From contig CP053447.1 of assembly GCA_013285425.1 (NCBI GenBank), forward strand, positions 3,044,001 to 3,108,000: DNA of 64,000 nucleotides, read 5' to 3'. Position numbers and translations under genes: made by a program. Positions 37,475 through 45,794 of the stretch are shown here, piece by piece (position 1 is the first letter of the stretch; each line of letters starts with the position of its first letter). This DNA is from Ignavibacteriota bacterium (lineage in GTDB: Bacteria; Bacteroidota; Ignavibacteria; Ignavibacteriales; Ignavibacteriaceae). The notes beneath the pieces are model-generated. The model worked only from the letters and a program-made list of their open reading frames with translations. It was not told the origin of the DNA and searched no databases.

Positions 37475-37505
37475 TGTCAATCCGTCCTTTGCGGACGGAT
37501 TGACA
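37475..37505. terminator. Bidirectional hairpin between convergent genes
   Basis: Perfect 13-bp stem TGTCAATCCGTCC / GGACGGATTGACA with a five-base loop, between the acyl-CoA synthetase and tricorn-like protease genes. No strong T-run on either side. Confidence 0.6.
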
Positions 37506-37517
37506 AATTACTTTAAC

Positions 37518-40500
37518 TTATCTCTTTTCGTAAGCAGGTTGTTTTGGATTAACCGGCGGATTTTCTTTCAGCAGCTGCAATACCGTTTCAATACCTTTTT
37601 CTAACTGAACATCAACACCTTTTGAAAGTTTTCCCGGATCTTCTGGAATATTGATATCAGGATCAACGCCGTGCCCTTCTTTAAACCATTCACCATCAGG
37701 ATCATACATTCTGAAAGTCGGGACGGTAATCATTCCGCCATCAATCAGTTGAGGCGCTCCGGTTATACCGATTAATCCGCCCCAGGTTCTTGATCCGACT
37801 AAAGGACCAAGTTTTGCTTTTCTAAAATAATCTGGAAAGGCATCGCCGCCGGAACCGCTCCAGCCGTTAATCAGCATTACTTTAGGACCAAAGTTCGCAA
37901 TAGCCGGATGTTTCCAGTTATCGCCATCCCGAACAGCCCAAAAGGCAAGAGGTTTTCTGTCCAGCAATTCTATAAAGCGGTCTGGAATTTGTCCGCCGTT
38001 ATTAAATCTTTCATCAATAATTAATCCTTCTTTATTGAATTGAGCATAAAACTGTCTTACAAGTTCTGTCTGTCCATCAAGTCCGGTACTCGGAACATAG
38101 ATATATCCAATCTTTCCATTTGTTGCTTCATCAACCCTTTTTCTATTTGATTCAATCCATTCAAGATTTCTTAATCTTGTTTCATCTGAAAGTGTCTTCA
38201 CTACAACACTCCACGCTCCATCAAATGTCGGTTTACTGTTTACAGTCAAATCAACTGTCTTCTCAGAAAGCCCTACAAAAGCTGCAAATGGTTCCTTAGT
38301 AATATCTATCGGAATTCCGTTAACCGCGAGGATATAATCGCCCTCCTTAACTTTTAATCCTGAGGCTAAAAGAGGTGAACGAACTTCAGTATCCCAATCG
38401 GCTCCGTTTACAATTCTCTTAATTCTATATGCAGCATTGTTTAATTCCCAATCAATTCCAAGATAGCCGATAGCCCGCCGCAGTGCCGGTTCTTCGTCTC
38501 CGCCGCCGCGATATGTGTGTGAAGCATTAAGCTCTGCGATCAATTCTCCAATTATAAAATTCACATCACTCCGGGTTACAGCATTATCAATCAAGGCGCC
38601 ATATTGTTTACGCATAGCATTCCAATCAACACCATGCATATTTTTATCATAAAAGAAATCTCTTTCCAGGCGCCATGCATCGGTAAAAATCTGTTTCCAT
38701 TCCTCACGCGGAACAACTGTCATTTCCAACTGCGAGGTTGGAAGTTTTTTATCCAGCTTCTGATCAGGTGCAATATCCACAACTGAGAATGATTTTTGTT
38801 TTAAAACCAATATCTTTTTACCGTCGGCAGAAACCTGAAAATTATCGGCATCATCAACAATTGTTTTCTCTTCACGCTTATCAAGGTCGTAGTAAACAAT
38901 GGATTTTTTCTTTTCAACAGAGCCTGTGTTGGGATAATGATGATAAATTACTTTACCCGAAACAGCAGTCAAATTGGTATAATTTCCTGCCTCAGGTGAA
39001 AGAATAACAACCCGGTCTTCAAAGCCATCAAAATTTATTTTTGTTTCCTTTACTTTTGATTCATCTTTTTTCTCATCCTTTTTTGTATCGCTCTTTTTAT
39101 CATCGGATTTTTTTTCTTCGTCTTTCCTAACAACAGTTGAATCATTTTTTGCAAATAACAGAGAAGGAGTATCAGAACTTAATGATACCGCAGCAATTTG
39201 TGTTGCATTAGTATAAATCCAGGTCCCGTCAAAGTCACTGTAAATCGGTTTAAAACTTCTGTTAGTTAAAAAGAACAAATATTTCCCACCAGGATCAAAA
39301 GCAGGTGACATATCGTTATAATAGCCAGAGGTAACCTGATGAATTTTTCCTTCTTTGGTATCATAGATTGCAATTGCTGATGATCTGTTATCAAGATCTT
39401 TTGCATAACAAACATATCTGCTGTCGGGTGACCAACTGACAGAAAAACGATTTAATGCACCTTCATACAACCATTTTTGTTTATCAATTTTTTTGAGCTG
39501 ATCTTTATCCATATCATATAAATTTATCGTCATCGTCTGATCTATAAACACAAGCTGTTTGCTGTCGGGCGACCAATAAGTATTATATCTGTAACCTGAG
39601 TCAAAATTAGTTAACTTCTTTTCTGCGGTTGGATTTTCCATATCCCGAACAGTAAGCTGATATTCCCCCGACCTATCGCTGAAGTAAGCAATATATTTTC
39701 CGTTTGGTGACCACGAGGGAAATCTTTCTGCAACTCCGGGTGATTGTGTTAGATTAATTACTGTTCCGTTTTCTGCAGGAACTGAAAAGATTTCTCCTCT
39801 TGCTTCAAACAAAGTACGATTGCCATTGTATGAAACTGAAAAATTTTGAATAAGCTTTTCAACATTTTCATTTCTTGACATTAAAGTTGATTCATCGGTA
39901 ACAACATTAATTTTTACTTCAGAATATTTTCCGGTTGTAAGGTCCAGAAGATATAAAAGTCCGCCTGCCTGAAAAACAATTTCATTATCGCCAATCGATG
40001 GAAACTCAACATCAAACTTATCAAAATCAGTAATTTGTTTGTTTTGTTTTGCTGAAGGATCATACATCCAGATATTATATCTTTGGTTAGCACCTCTATC
40101 GGAAAGAAAATAAATTTTATCTCCATACCACATTGGAATTTCATCATTAGCAATGTTGTTTGTGATATTTTCCGAAGTGTTGTTTTGAAGATCAAAAATA
40201 TAAATATCAGCAGCCATTCCGCCGCGGTATCTTTTCCATGTTCTGAACATCCGCGTTAGAGTTGTAAATGCAACCTTTTTTCCATCTGGCGAAATTGATC
40301 CAAATTCAGCATAAGGTAAAGTAAGTTTTTCTGCTGCTCCGCCATCTTTGGAAATTTTATAAAACTGACTGAATCTTTGTTTACCGCTTTCCCTTGTTGA
40401 AGCAAACAGCAAAGATTTTCCATCAGGATACCAATCAACTATTCTATCAGTCATTCCATGATAAGTAATTCTTTTTGGTAAACCTCCCATTGAAGGCATT

Positions 40501-40775
40501 ACATAGACATCCGGATTTCCGTCATAGTTTCCGGTAAAAGCAATCTGTGAGCCATCAGGGGAAAAACGTGCAAAACCTTCGATACCTTTTGCAGATGTAA
40601 GTTTGTGTGCTGTTCCGCCAACTTTTGATACAATCCAAATATCATCACTATATGTAAAAACAATTTGTGATTTTGAAACATCGGGATACTGAAACATTTT
40701 TGCACTGACTTGTGCATTGATTTGTGTTATCAAAAGGATAGAAACAACAAAGCAGGAAATGAAAAAATTCTTCAT
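37518..40775 (-). CDS. Secreted tricorn protease homologue (S41 family)
   Basis: 1085 residues with a signal peptide (residues 1-21, ending INA). The first 530 or so residues form TolB/WD40-type propeller blades (FARFSPDGSQIAFTG, RFPSWSPNGKYIAYF, RFSVSWSPDSRYV). A very acidic-basic low-complexity linker rich in K, D and E follows (residues about 548-572). The tricorn core comes next: an N-terminal helical part with the His motif LNASHTYRGGGD, a PDZ domain (VKEGDYILAVNGIPI), and the S41 catalytic region with GWSGSGGDAFP (nucleophile Ser at about 975) and GSRTWGGLIGI. Tricorn proteases cut oligopeptides into short peptides. This version is exported, so it may degrade peptides in the periplasm. 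Confidence 0.92.
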   Translation of the reverse strand: MKNFFISCFVVSILLITQINAQVSAKMFQYPDVSKSQIVFTYSDDIWIVSKVGGTAHKLTSAKGIEGFARFSPDGSQIAFTGNYDGNPDVYVMPSMGGLPKRITYHGMTDRIVDWYPDGKSLLFASTRESGKQRFSQFYKISKDGGAAEKLTLPYAEFGSISPDGKKVAFTTLTRMFRTWKRYRGGMAADIYIFDLQNNTSENITNNIANDEIPMWYGDKIYFLSDRGANQRYNIWMYDPSAKQNKQITDFDKFDVEFPSIGDNEIVFQAGGLLYLLDLTTGKYSEVKINVVTDESTLMSRNENVEKLIQNFSVSYNGNRTLFEARGEIFSVPAENGTVINLTQSPGVAERFPSWSPNGKYIAYFSDRSGEYQLTVRDMENPTAEKKLTNFDSGYRYNTYWSPDSKQLVFIDQTMTINLYDMDKDQLKKIDKQKWLYEGALNRFSVSWSPDSRYVCYAKDLDNRSSAIAIYDTKEGKIHQVTSGYYNDMSPAFDPGGKYLFFLTNRSFKPIYSDFDGTWIYTNATQIAAVSLSSDTPSLLFAKNDSTVVRKDEEKKSDDKKSDTKKDEKKDESKVKETKINFDGFEDRVVILSPEAGNYTNLTAVSGKVIYHHYPNTGSVEKKKSIVYYDLDKREEKTIVDDADNFQVSADGKKILVLKQKSFSVVDIAPDQKLDKKLPTSQLEMTVVPREEWKQIFTDAWRLERDFFYDKNMHGVDWNAMRKQYGALIDNAVTRSDVNFIIGELIAELNASHTYRGGGDEEPALRRAIGYLGIDWELNNAAYRIKRIVNGADWDTEVRSPLLASGLKVKEGDYILAVNGIPIDITKEPFAAFVGLSEKTVDLTVNSKPTFDGAWSVVVKTLSDETRLRNLEWIESNRKRVDEATNGKIGYIYVPSTGLDGQTELVRQFYAQFNKEGLIIDERFNNGGQIPDRFIELLDRKPLAFWAVRDGDNWKHPAIANFGPKVMLINGWSGSGGDAFPDYFRKAKLGPLVGSRTWGGLIGITGAPQLIDGGMITVPTFRMYDPDGEWFKEGHGVDPDINIPEDPGKLSKGVDVQLEKGIETVLQLLKENPPVNPKQPAYEKR

Positions 40776-40938
40776 ATTAAACCTGTAGAGTTATTTGTAA
40801 TGATTTTGTGAATTCAAACAGGAATTTAAGTATAAATTATTTTCTGTAATAAATTTCCTTTATCAACGGTAAAATAATCTTACCGAAGGCATATTTATTA
40901 AATACAAATTATGAGAGAGAAATGATCAATATGATTCT

Positions 40939-40980
40939 TAATCTGTGTTAATCCGCATAATCCGTGTCATCCGCGTTCTA
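40939..40980 (-). repeat. Dispersed intergenic repeat, copy A
   Basis: Read on the minus strand this begins GAACGCGGATGACACGGATT and continues with further GATT-containing units of about ten bases. It is related to the elements at 54279-54320 and 63143-63183. It lies in the 40776-41100 gap between the tricorn-like and KamA genes, which holds no convincing gene. Confidence 0.6.
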
Positions 40981-41100
40981 TTGGATTTAACGACATGAAG
41001 GGCACAAGCAGTGAAAGACTTCTCATTCAATTTCTTATCGGAAAAATTCGTCAACCGTATTAAGCTGTCAGGAATCGGAAAGACGGTATGCCATATGTCC

Positions 41101-42429
41101 TCATTCAAGATCAAATTCAATTTCTTCTGGTCTAAGTATTTGATTAAGTTCATCAGTAAAGTAAAATTTTTCTTCGCCAAACGCCGGCTGCAGATCTGTG
41201 TACCAAATTGCATCTTTATCATATTTTGCAAGAAAAGGACGGGCTGCCCAATCTGGATTTCTTCCCTGAATCATTCTGAAAACCATAACATTTTCACCCT
41301 TTACATCAGTAACTCCAAGTAACTGCACTTTACCGGGCAGGCAAGACATACTTGGTCCTCTCACATTTCTGCAAATTCCGCTAACTGATTGATATGCTTT
41401 TCTAAAAATATTCCATGCATCTAAAAGGGGAATTGAAAAATAGTGCTGTGCGCCAGTATTACGTGCAACAAACATATAATACGGTATGCATCCTAACTTA
41501 ACTTGTCTCTTCCACATTTCTGCCCAAAGCTTTGGATCATCATTGATGTTTTTTAATACAGGTGATTGAGTTCTTATAACAGCACCTGTGTTTAGTATTT
41601 TACTAATTGCATTTTCAATAGTTTTACCCTCAAGCTCTTTAGGATGATTAAAGTGAGCCATATAGGCAAGATGTTTTCCTGCTTTATTAACATCTTCAAA
41701 CAATCTTAACAAATCGCCAGCATCATCATCTGTCAAAAAACGATAAGGCCAATAAGTAAGTGCCTTTGATCCGATACGAATATTTCTGAGATGCTCGATG
41801 TTAGCTTCAAGCAGTGGTCTGATATATGTTTCAAGATGTTTGGTTTTCATTATCATCGGATCACCGCCTGTGAATAAAACATCTGTAACTTCTTTATGGT
41901 TTTTCACATACTTTACCAATAGTTCTGCTTCTTTTGATGCAAACTTCAGATCTTCCATCCCAGCAAACTGAGGCCAGCGAAAACAAAATGTACAGTATGC
42001 ATGACAAGTTTGTCCCTGACTTGGAAAAAACAAAACAGTTTCGCGGTATTTATGCTGCATGCCATAAAGTTTTTCACCCTCAATCATTGGAACATTGTAT
42101 TCTAACTGACCGGCGGGCTGTGGATTCAGCTTCCGTCTGATTTCATTTGCAGCCTCTTTAATTCTTGGTTTATCAGCACCGTTATTAATTACTGATTTCA
42201 TTTTTTCAAAGTGTTCAGGAATTAACATATCGTACTGTGGAAATGTAAGTATAAACATCGGGTCATCCGGAATATTTGACCAATCAATAAGATTTTCAAT
42301 CACATAATTATTTGTTTTAAAAGGCAGAACAGAGCCGACAATTTCAATTGCATTGATAATTTCAGGCGAAACATGCTTTAATTGAGGGATGTTTCTGAAG
42401 TTGTGAAGCATATAAGATGAATACTTCAT
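41101..42429 (-). CDS. KamA-type radical SAM aminomutase-like protein
   Basis: A 442-residue radical SAM protein of the lysine 2,3-aminomutase (KamA) family. The 4Fe-4S motif is CHAYCTFC (Cys142, Cys146, Cys149), followed by VLFTGGDPMIMKTK as the GGE-like SAM segment and the family string IRIGSKALTYWPYRF. KamA enzymes interconvert alpha- and beta-amino acids with PLP and SAM. In characterised lysine enzymes two aspartates bind the substrate amino group. At the corresponding places I read FVARNTGAQH and RGPSMSCLPGK with no Asp, so the substrate may not be lysine. This alignment was made by eye. A strong ribosome-binding site (AAAGGAGATG) precedes the ATG. Confidence 0.85.
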   Translation of the reverse strand: MKYSSYMLHNFRNIPQLKHVSPEIINAIEIVGSVLPFKTNNYVIENLIDWSNIPDDPMFILTFPQYDMLIPEHFEKMKSVINNGADKPRIKEAANEIRRKLNPQPAGQLEYNVPMIEGEKLYGMQHKYRETVLFFPSQGQTCHAYCTFCFRWPQFAGMEDLKFASKEAELLVKYVKNHKEVTDVLFTGGDPMIMKTKHLETYIRPLLEANIEHLRNIRIGSKALTYWPYRFLTDDDAGDLLRLFEDVNKAGKHLAYMAHFNHPKELEGKTIENAISKILNTGAVIRTQSPVLKNINDDPKLWAEMWKRQVKLGCIPYYMFVARNTGAQHYFSIPLLDAWNIFRKAYQSVSGICRNVRGPSMSCLPGKVQLLGVTDVKGENVMVFRMIQGRNPDWAARPFLAKYDKDAIWYTDLQPAFGEEKFYFTDELNQILRPEEIEFDLE

Positions 42430-42743
42430 ATATCATCTCCTTTCTGGTTTGTGAATCCTTAAAGGACTCGTTAACACGTAATTTTTTTTAAAATAAAAAT
42501 TTTGATAAAAAAAACAAAGCCAAATTTTATTTTTTTTACTTCTGACAAATCCAATTGGTAATTACAGCGCAATACTTTCAGACAACAAGGCAGGTGAAAG
42601 TTTTTTATTTATTTAATGTGTGTTCTTTTTTTTGAGCTGAAAATTACATCAAAACTTTTTTCAGAGGTCTTTACTTTCTTAGTATGAAAACAGATACGAG
42701 CGGTTTTCTTAATAAAAAACTTTCCGGACAGAGCTTAAATGAA
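42430..42743. other. Non-coding gap upstream of kamA-like gene
   Basis: About 310 AT-rich bases between two minus-strand genes. No gene-like frame, RNA gene or strong hairpin was seen. It probably contains the promoter of the KamA-type gene. Confidence 0.45.
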
Positions 42744-43967
42744 TTATTTAGTAAGAGTAATAATTACAATTTCGGGAGTTGAGTTGTATCGAATAGGCGC
42801 AAGGGACATTCCCAATCCACGAGTAACAATTGCCATCATATTACCATAAATACGAACTCCTTTAATAAAAGTTGTTTCAACTAATGTTGGCGTTAATTGT
42901 ATAAACGGAAACAGTAAAGTAATTTGTCCGCCATGAGTATGACCTGCAAGAAACAGATCAAAGTTGTTCTCTTCTGCATTTCTAATTATTTCATTTTTAG
43001 GCTGATGGGTCAAAAGTATTTTTAAATCAGTATGATTTGATTTTGTAAGCCTTTCTAAAATATCTTCCGGAACAGATTCAACGTAAGTGTTTGTAATAAA
43101 GGTAATCCCAATATCAGAATTATCAACATGAATAATTATCGAGCTGTCACTTATCATATTTACATTGTATTTATCAAGTGCTGAAGTGATTTCTCTAATA
43201 CTTCTTTTTGTATCCTGACGGTATGCCCAATTGTCATGATCTCCCACACAGGAATAGACACCGTATCCGGCTTTTAGCATTCCAACATAGTCTGCTGCCT
43301 TTTTAATATAATCAGGAGTAGAAGTAATAATATCTCCGGCAATCAATATTAGATCGGGATTTTCCTTATTAACTGCATCAATAAAATTTTTCAGCCTATT
43401 ATCATCTGTATATCTATCAGCCTGAATATCAGAAATGAAAGCTATCTTGAAACCATTAAGTCCATCCGGCAGGTCTCTCTTTTCAAATTTAATCTTATTA
43501 ACATCTACGGAATTGTAATCGTAAATAATTCTTGCAGGAATATAAATAACAAAGAAAACCAGAAGTATGAAAAATATTTTTGATTCGTATTTAACAAATC
43601 TTTCTTTATTCTTTTTGTAAACCGGATAAACAACAAGCTTTATTAAATCAAAAACTAAATAGTAAACCACTAACTGAAGTACCAGAATAAACAAGAACCA
43701 GAAAGGATAGATTAAAAAATAATCCAACAATGAACTGTCGGGAAACCATGGCGATTGCTTTGTAATTACCGCATAAATTGAGTTTACAATCAACAAGACA
43801 GGATAAAGATTAAGTAAAAGCAAAAAAACATTAATGAACATCTTCTGCTTTTTTAGTAAAAATCTTGATGAAAGAAAATTAAATGCAATCTTGAGTTTTT
43901 TAACAAAATAATATTCTAAAAGAAGAAGTAATGCTACTGCAATTATAACCCTGATTATTATCCACAT
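42744..43967 (-). CDS. Membrane-anchored metallophosphoesterase (YkuE/YaeI-like)
   Basis: A 407-residue protein. Four hydrophobic segments occupy residues about 1-155. A calcineurin-like metallophosphoesterase domain follows. Its metal-binding motifs are AFISDIQADRY (Asp), LILIAGDIITS (GD), CVGDHDNW (in place of the common GNHD), ILLTHQPKN (His) and LAGHTHGGQ. All five blocks are present, so it should be active. Homologues YkuE and YaeI act on phosphodiester or UDP-diacylglucosamine-type substrates at the membrane, and the substrate here is not known. Its start lies 16 bases after the stop of the glycosyltransferase gene, so the two are probably in one operon. Confidence 0.85.
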   Translation of the reverse strand: MWIIIRVIIAVALLLLLEYYFVKKLKIAFNFLSSRFLLKKQKMFINVFLLLLNLYPVLLIVNSIYAVITKQSPWFPDSSLLDYFLIYPFWFLFILVLQLVVYYLVFDLIKLVVYPVYKKNKERFVKYESKIFFILLVFFVIYIPARIIYDYNSVDVNKIKFEKRDLPDGLNGFKIAFISDIQADRYTDDNRLKNFIDAVNKENPDLILIAGDIITSTPDYIKKAADYVGMLKAGYGVYSCVGDHDNWAYRQDTKRSIREITSALDKYNVNMISDSSIIIHVDNSDIGITFITNTYVESVPEDILERLTKSNHTDLKILLTHQPKNEIIRNAEENNFDLFLAGHTHGGQITLLFPFIQLTPTLVETTFIKGVRIYGNMMAIVTRGLGMSLAPIRYNSTPEIVIITLTK

Positions 43968-43983
43968 AATATCATACCTTATT

Positions 43984-45027
43984 TTACTTTTGTTTCAGCA
44001 TTTTACAAGCCAATAAAAAAACCTGTTGTAAGGAAACATCATTAATCTTATCAGTTGGTGACTTAACATACTGATTATTTATTCCTGTTGGTGCCCATTC
44101 ATTAGGGTCAGTTGGTCCGAATAAAGAAATCATTTTAGTATTAACATACCCTGCTATATGCATTGTTCCGGTGTCATTAGTAATAAAAAGATCTACAACT
44201 GATAAAACAGCAGCAAGTTCTTTTAATGAAGCATTATTAAGAACAGCAAATCTGATATTCAGCTTTTCTAAAGCAGATGAAATTGAGCTTAATATTTCAC
44301 TGTCGGTCCATCCTGAAGTTATTAAAATATTGATCTGAAAAGAGTCATATAATTTTTTTATCAAACCAACAAAATTTTCTTTGTCCCATCGGTTATCTGA
44401 TTTTCCGGCACCCGGATGAAATGCGATTATCATTTTACTGCTGCCCGTAAAGTTTTCTTTAATAAATTTATCAGCAAAAGAGTAATCATGTTCTGATAAA
44501 TTAATTTTAATGCTTTTTATTTCCTCTTCGGACAAATCACATCCAATCTGATTTATAATTTGAAGATTGCGCACTGATTGATGAACTCCACGCCATAAAA
44601 AATCAGATTTAATATTAAGGAGTTTTGCTAACGGATTCCGGACTCCATCAATAGAAGTAGCGCCAATTCTTATTTTAGCTCCTGAAATGAAGTTTAAAAT
44701 ATGCGATGTTCTTGATAACACAATAGTTGAAGGGACTATACCAATCTCATATTTACGGCTTCTTAGCAATCTGATAAAACGGATAATCGATGATACTGAA
44801 GATTTATCAAAAACAATGACCCTGTCAATAAAAGGATTAATATCAAAAAAAGGAATTTCATAATTGGTTTTGGCAGCAACTAAAGTAATTCCGGCATTTG
44901 GAAATTTTTTCTTCAATCCTTTGTAAAGAGTAAGGGAACACAGCATATCACCAATCTGATTGTGCTGTCTTACTACAAGGATTTCTTTAACTGTTTCCCA
45001 ATTTTCGGTTTTGATGACTACTTTCTT
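43984..45027 (-). CDS. Family 9 glycosyltransferase (heptosyltransferase-like), start codon unclear
   Basis: A GT9 family enzyme, as used to add heptose or similar sugars to lipopolysaccharide core. From the first ATG (44946) it has 320 residues. However, 27 codons further upstream in the same frame encode the family's N-terminal motif (KEILVVRQHNQIGDML), which contacts the nucleotide-sugar, so the true protein must start earlier. An in-frame stop lies at 45028-45030, and no ATG, GTG or TTG occurs between it and the motif. Later motifs are AFHPGAGKSDNRWDKENF and the donor-site block FITNDTGTMHIAGYVNTKMI, followed by LFGPTDPNEW. Either a rare start codon (ATC or ATT type) is used, or a base change has removed the start. 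It is followed by the metallophosphoesterase gene. Confidence 0.8.
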   Translation of the reverse strand, partial: KKVVIKTENWETVKEILVVRQHNQIGDMLCSLTLYKGLKKKFPNAGITLVAAKTNYEIPFFDINPFIDRVIVFDKSSVSSIIRFIRLLRSRKYEIGIVPSTIVLSRTSHILNFISGAKIRIGATSIDGVRNPLAKLLNIKSDFLWRGVHQSVRNLQIINQIGCDLSEEEIKSIKINLSEHDYSFADKFIKENFTGSSKMIIAFHPGAGKSDNRWDKENFVGLIKKLYDSFQINILITSGWTDSEILSSISSALEKLNIRFAVLNNASLKELAAVLSVVDLFITNDTGTMHIAGYVNTKMISLFGPTDPNEWAPTGINNQYVKSPTDKINDVSLQQVFLLACKMLKQK

Positions 45028-45223
45028 CTATTCTATTTGTTTACACCGTGATATTTTTTTAGACAACTGATTATCAGTTTCAAATTCTGATATCCCGGTA
45101 CCTCTAACAATTATTATATGTGTAACTTTTGTTTAGCTAAAACGAAAACTTAAGCTGAACAAATTTAGTAAAAGATTGAAAATATTTTAATGCAGAATGA
45201 TTTAAGAAAAGATATATTAAGAA

Positions 45224-45253
45224 CTTCGGGACTGTTGCCAAACAATCCCGAAG
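45224..45253 (-). terminator. Hairpin after the thioredoxin-like lipoprotein gene
   Basis: Stem CTTCGGGA / TCCCGAAG, extended by a G-U and TGTT/AACA pairs, with a short loop. On the minus strand it is followed by TTCTTAATATATCTTTT. It lies 13 bases beyond the stop of the 45266-45712 gene. Confidence 0.7.
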
Positions 45254-45265
45254 ATAAGTGCATTT

Positions 45266-45712
45266 TTATAAGTAACCTTTTAAATGATTAACATACTCAG
45301 CAGCCCCGCCAGGTTGATAGCCTGTTTGTAGAACCATATCTCCTTTTGAATTAAACAAAAGAATTGTCGGGAATCCCTGTATGTTATACTTTTGTGCAAG
45401 TTTATTGTTATACATTTTTGTTTCAGCAGTTTGTTCTATGTTTTTGGGAAAATCAAGCTTAACAAGAATTAGGTTCCGGTTTGCAAAATTTTCAAAGTCA
45501 TCTTTAGAGAACACTTCATCACTTAAACGCTGACACCAGATGCACCAATCGGATCCTGTAAAATTAACAAGTACTGCTTTATTTTCCTGTTTCGCCTTAT
45601 CTAAAGCGGTCTCAAGATTAGTTTCCCATTTTAGATTATCATCTGTACCGCTTTTGCTGCATCCGATTAAAAGCGCAGAAATTAAGATCATAAACAATGT
45701 TATTTTTTTCAA
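45266..45712 (-). CDS. Thioredoxin-like lipoprotein (CIWC)
   Basis: A 148-residue predicted lipoprotein (lipobox LIGC, Cys18). The rest is one thioredoxin-like domain with FTGSDWCIWCQRL as active site (Cys57, Cys60). The cis-Pro strand is NIQGFPTILLFNSKG. It resembles the thioredoxin_7/DUF255 group, often linked to reductive repair or maturation of exported proteins. The active site WCIWC is shared with the protein encoded at 52773-53240, so they are distant paralogues. It stands alone with its own terminator. Confidence 0.88.
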   Translation of the reverse strand: MKKITLFMILISALLIGCSKSGTDDNLKWETNLETALDKAKQENKAVLVNFTGSDWCIWCQRLSDEVFSKDDFENFANRNLILVKLDFPKNIEQTAETKMYNNKLAQKYNIQGFPTILLFNSKGDMVLQTGYQPGGAAEYVNHLKGYL

Positions 45713-45794
45713 ATCGTACTCCTTTTATTTTTCTGACGTTTAGATTATATATTGTAATTATAGTTTCATTTAATTAGTCAATTTAAAAAATCTA

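Noticed and set aside
39046..39130. Lys/Asp/Glu-rich segment of the tricorn-like protein as a frameshift artefact
   Set aside because: The segment is in frame and low-complexity charged linkers between propeller and core are plausible; both flanks align with tricorn domains.
40938..41231. 97-residue open frame on the minus strand next to the KamA gene
   Set aside because: It overlaps kamA in another frame and its tail (RTRMTRIMRINTD) is simply the translation of the dispersed repeat.
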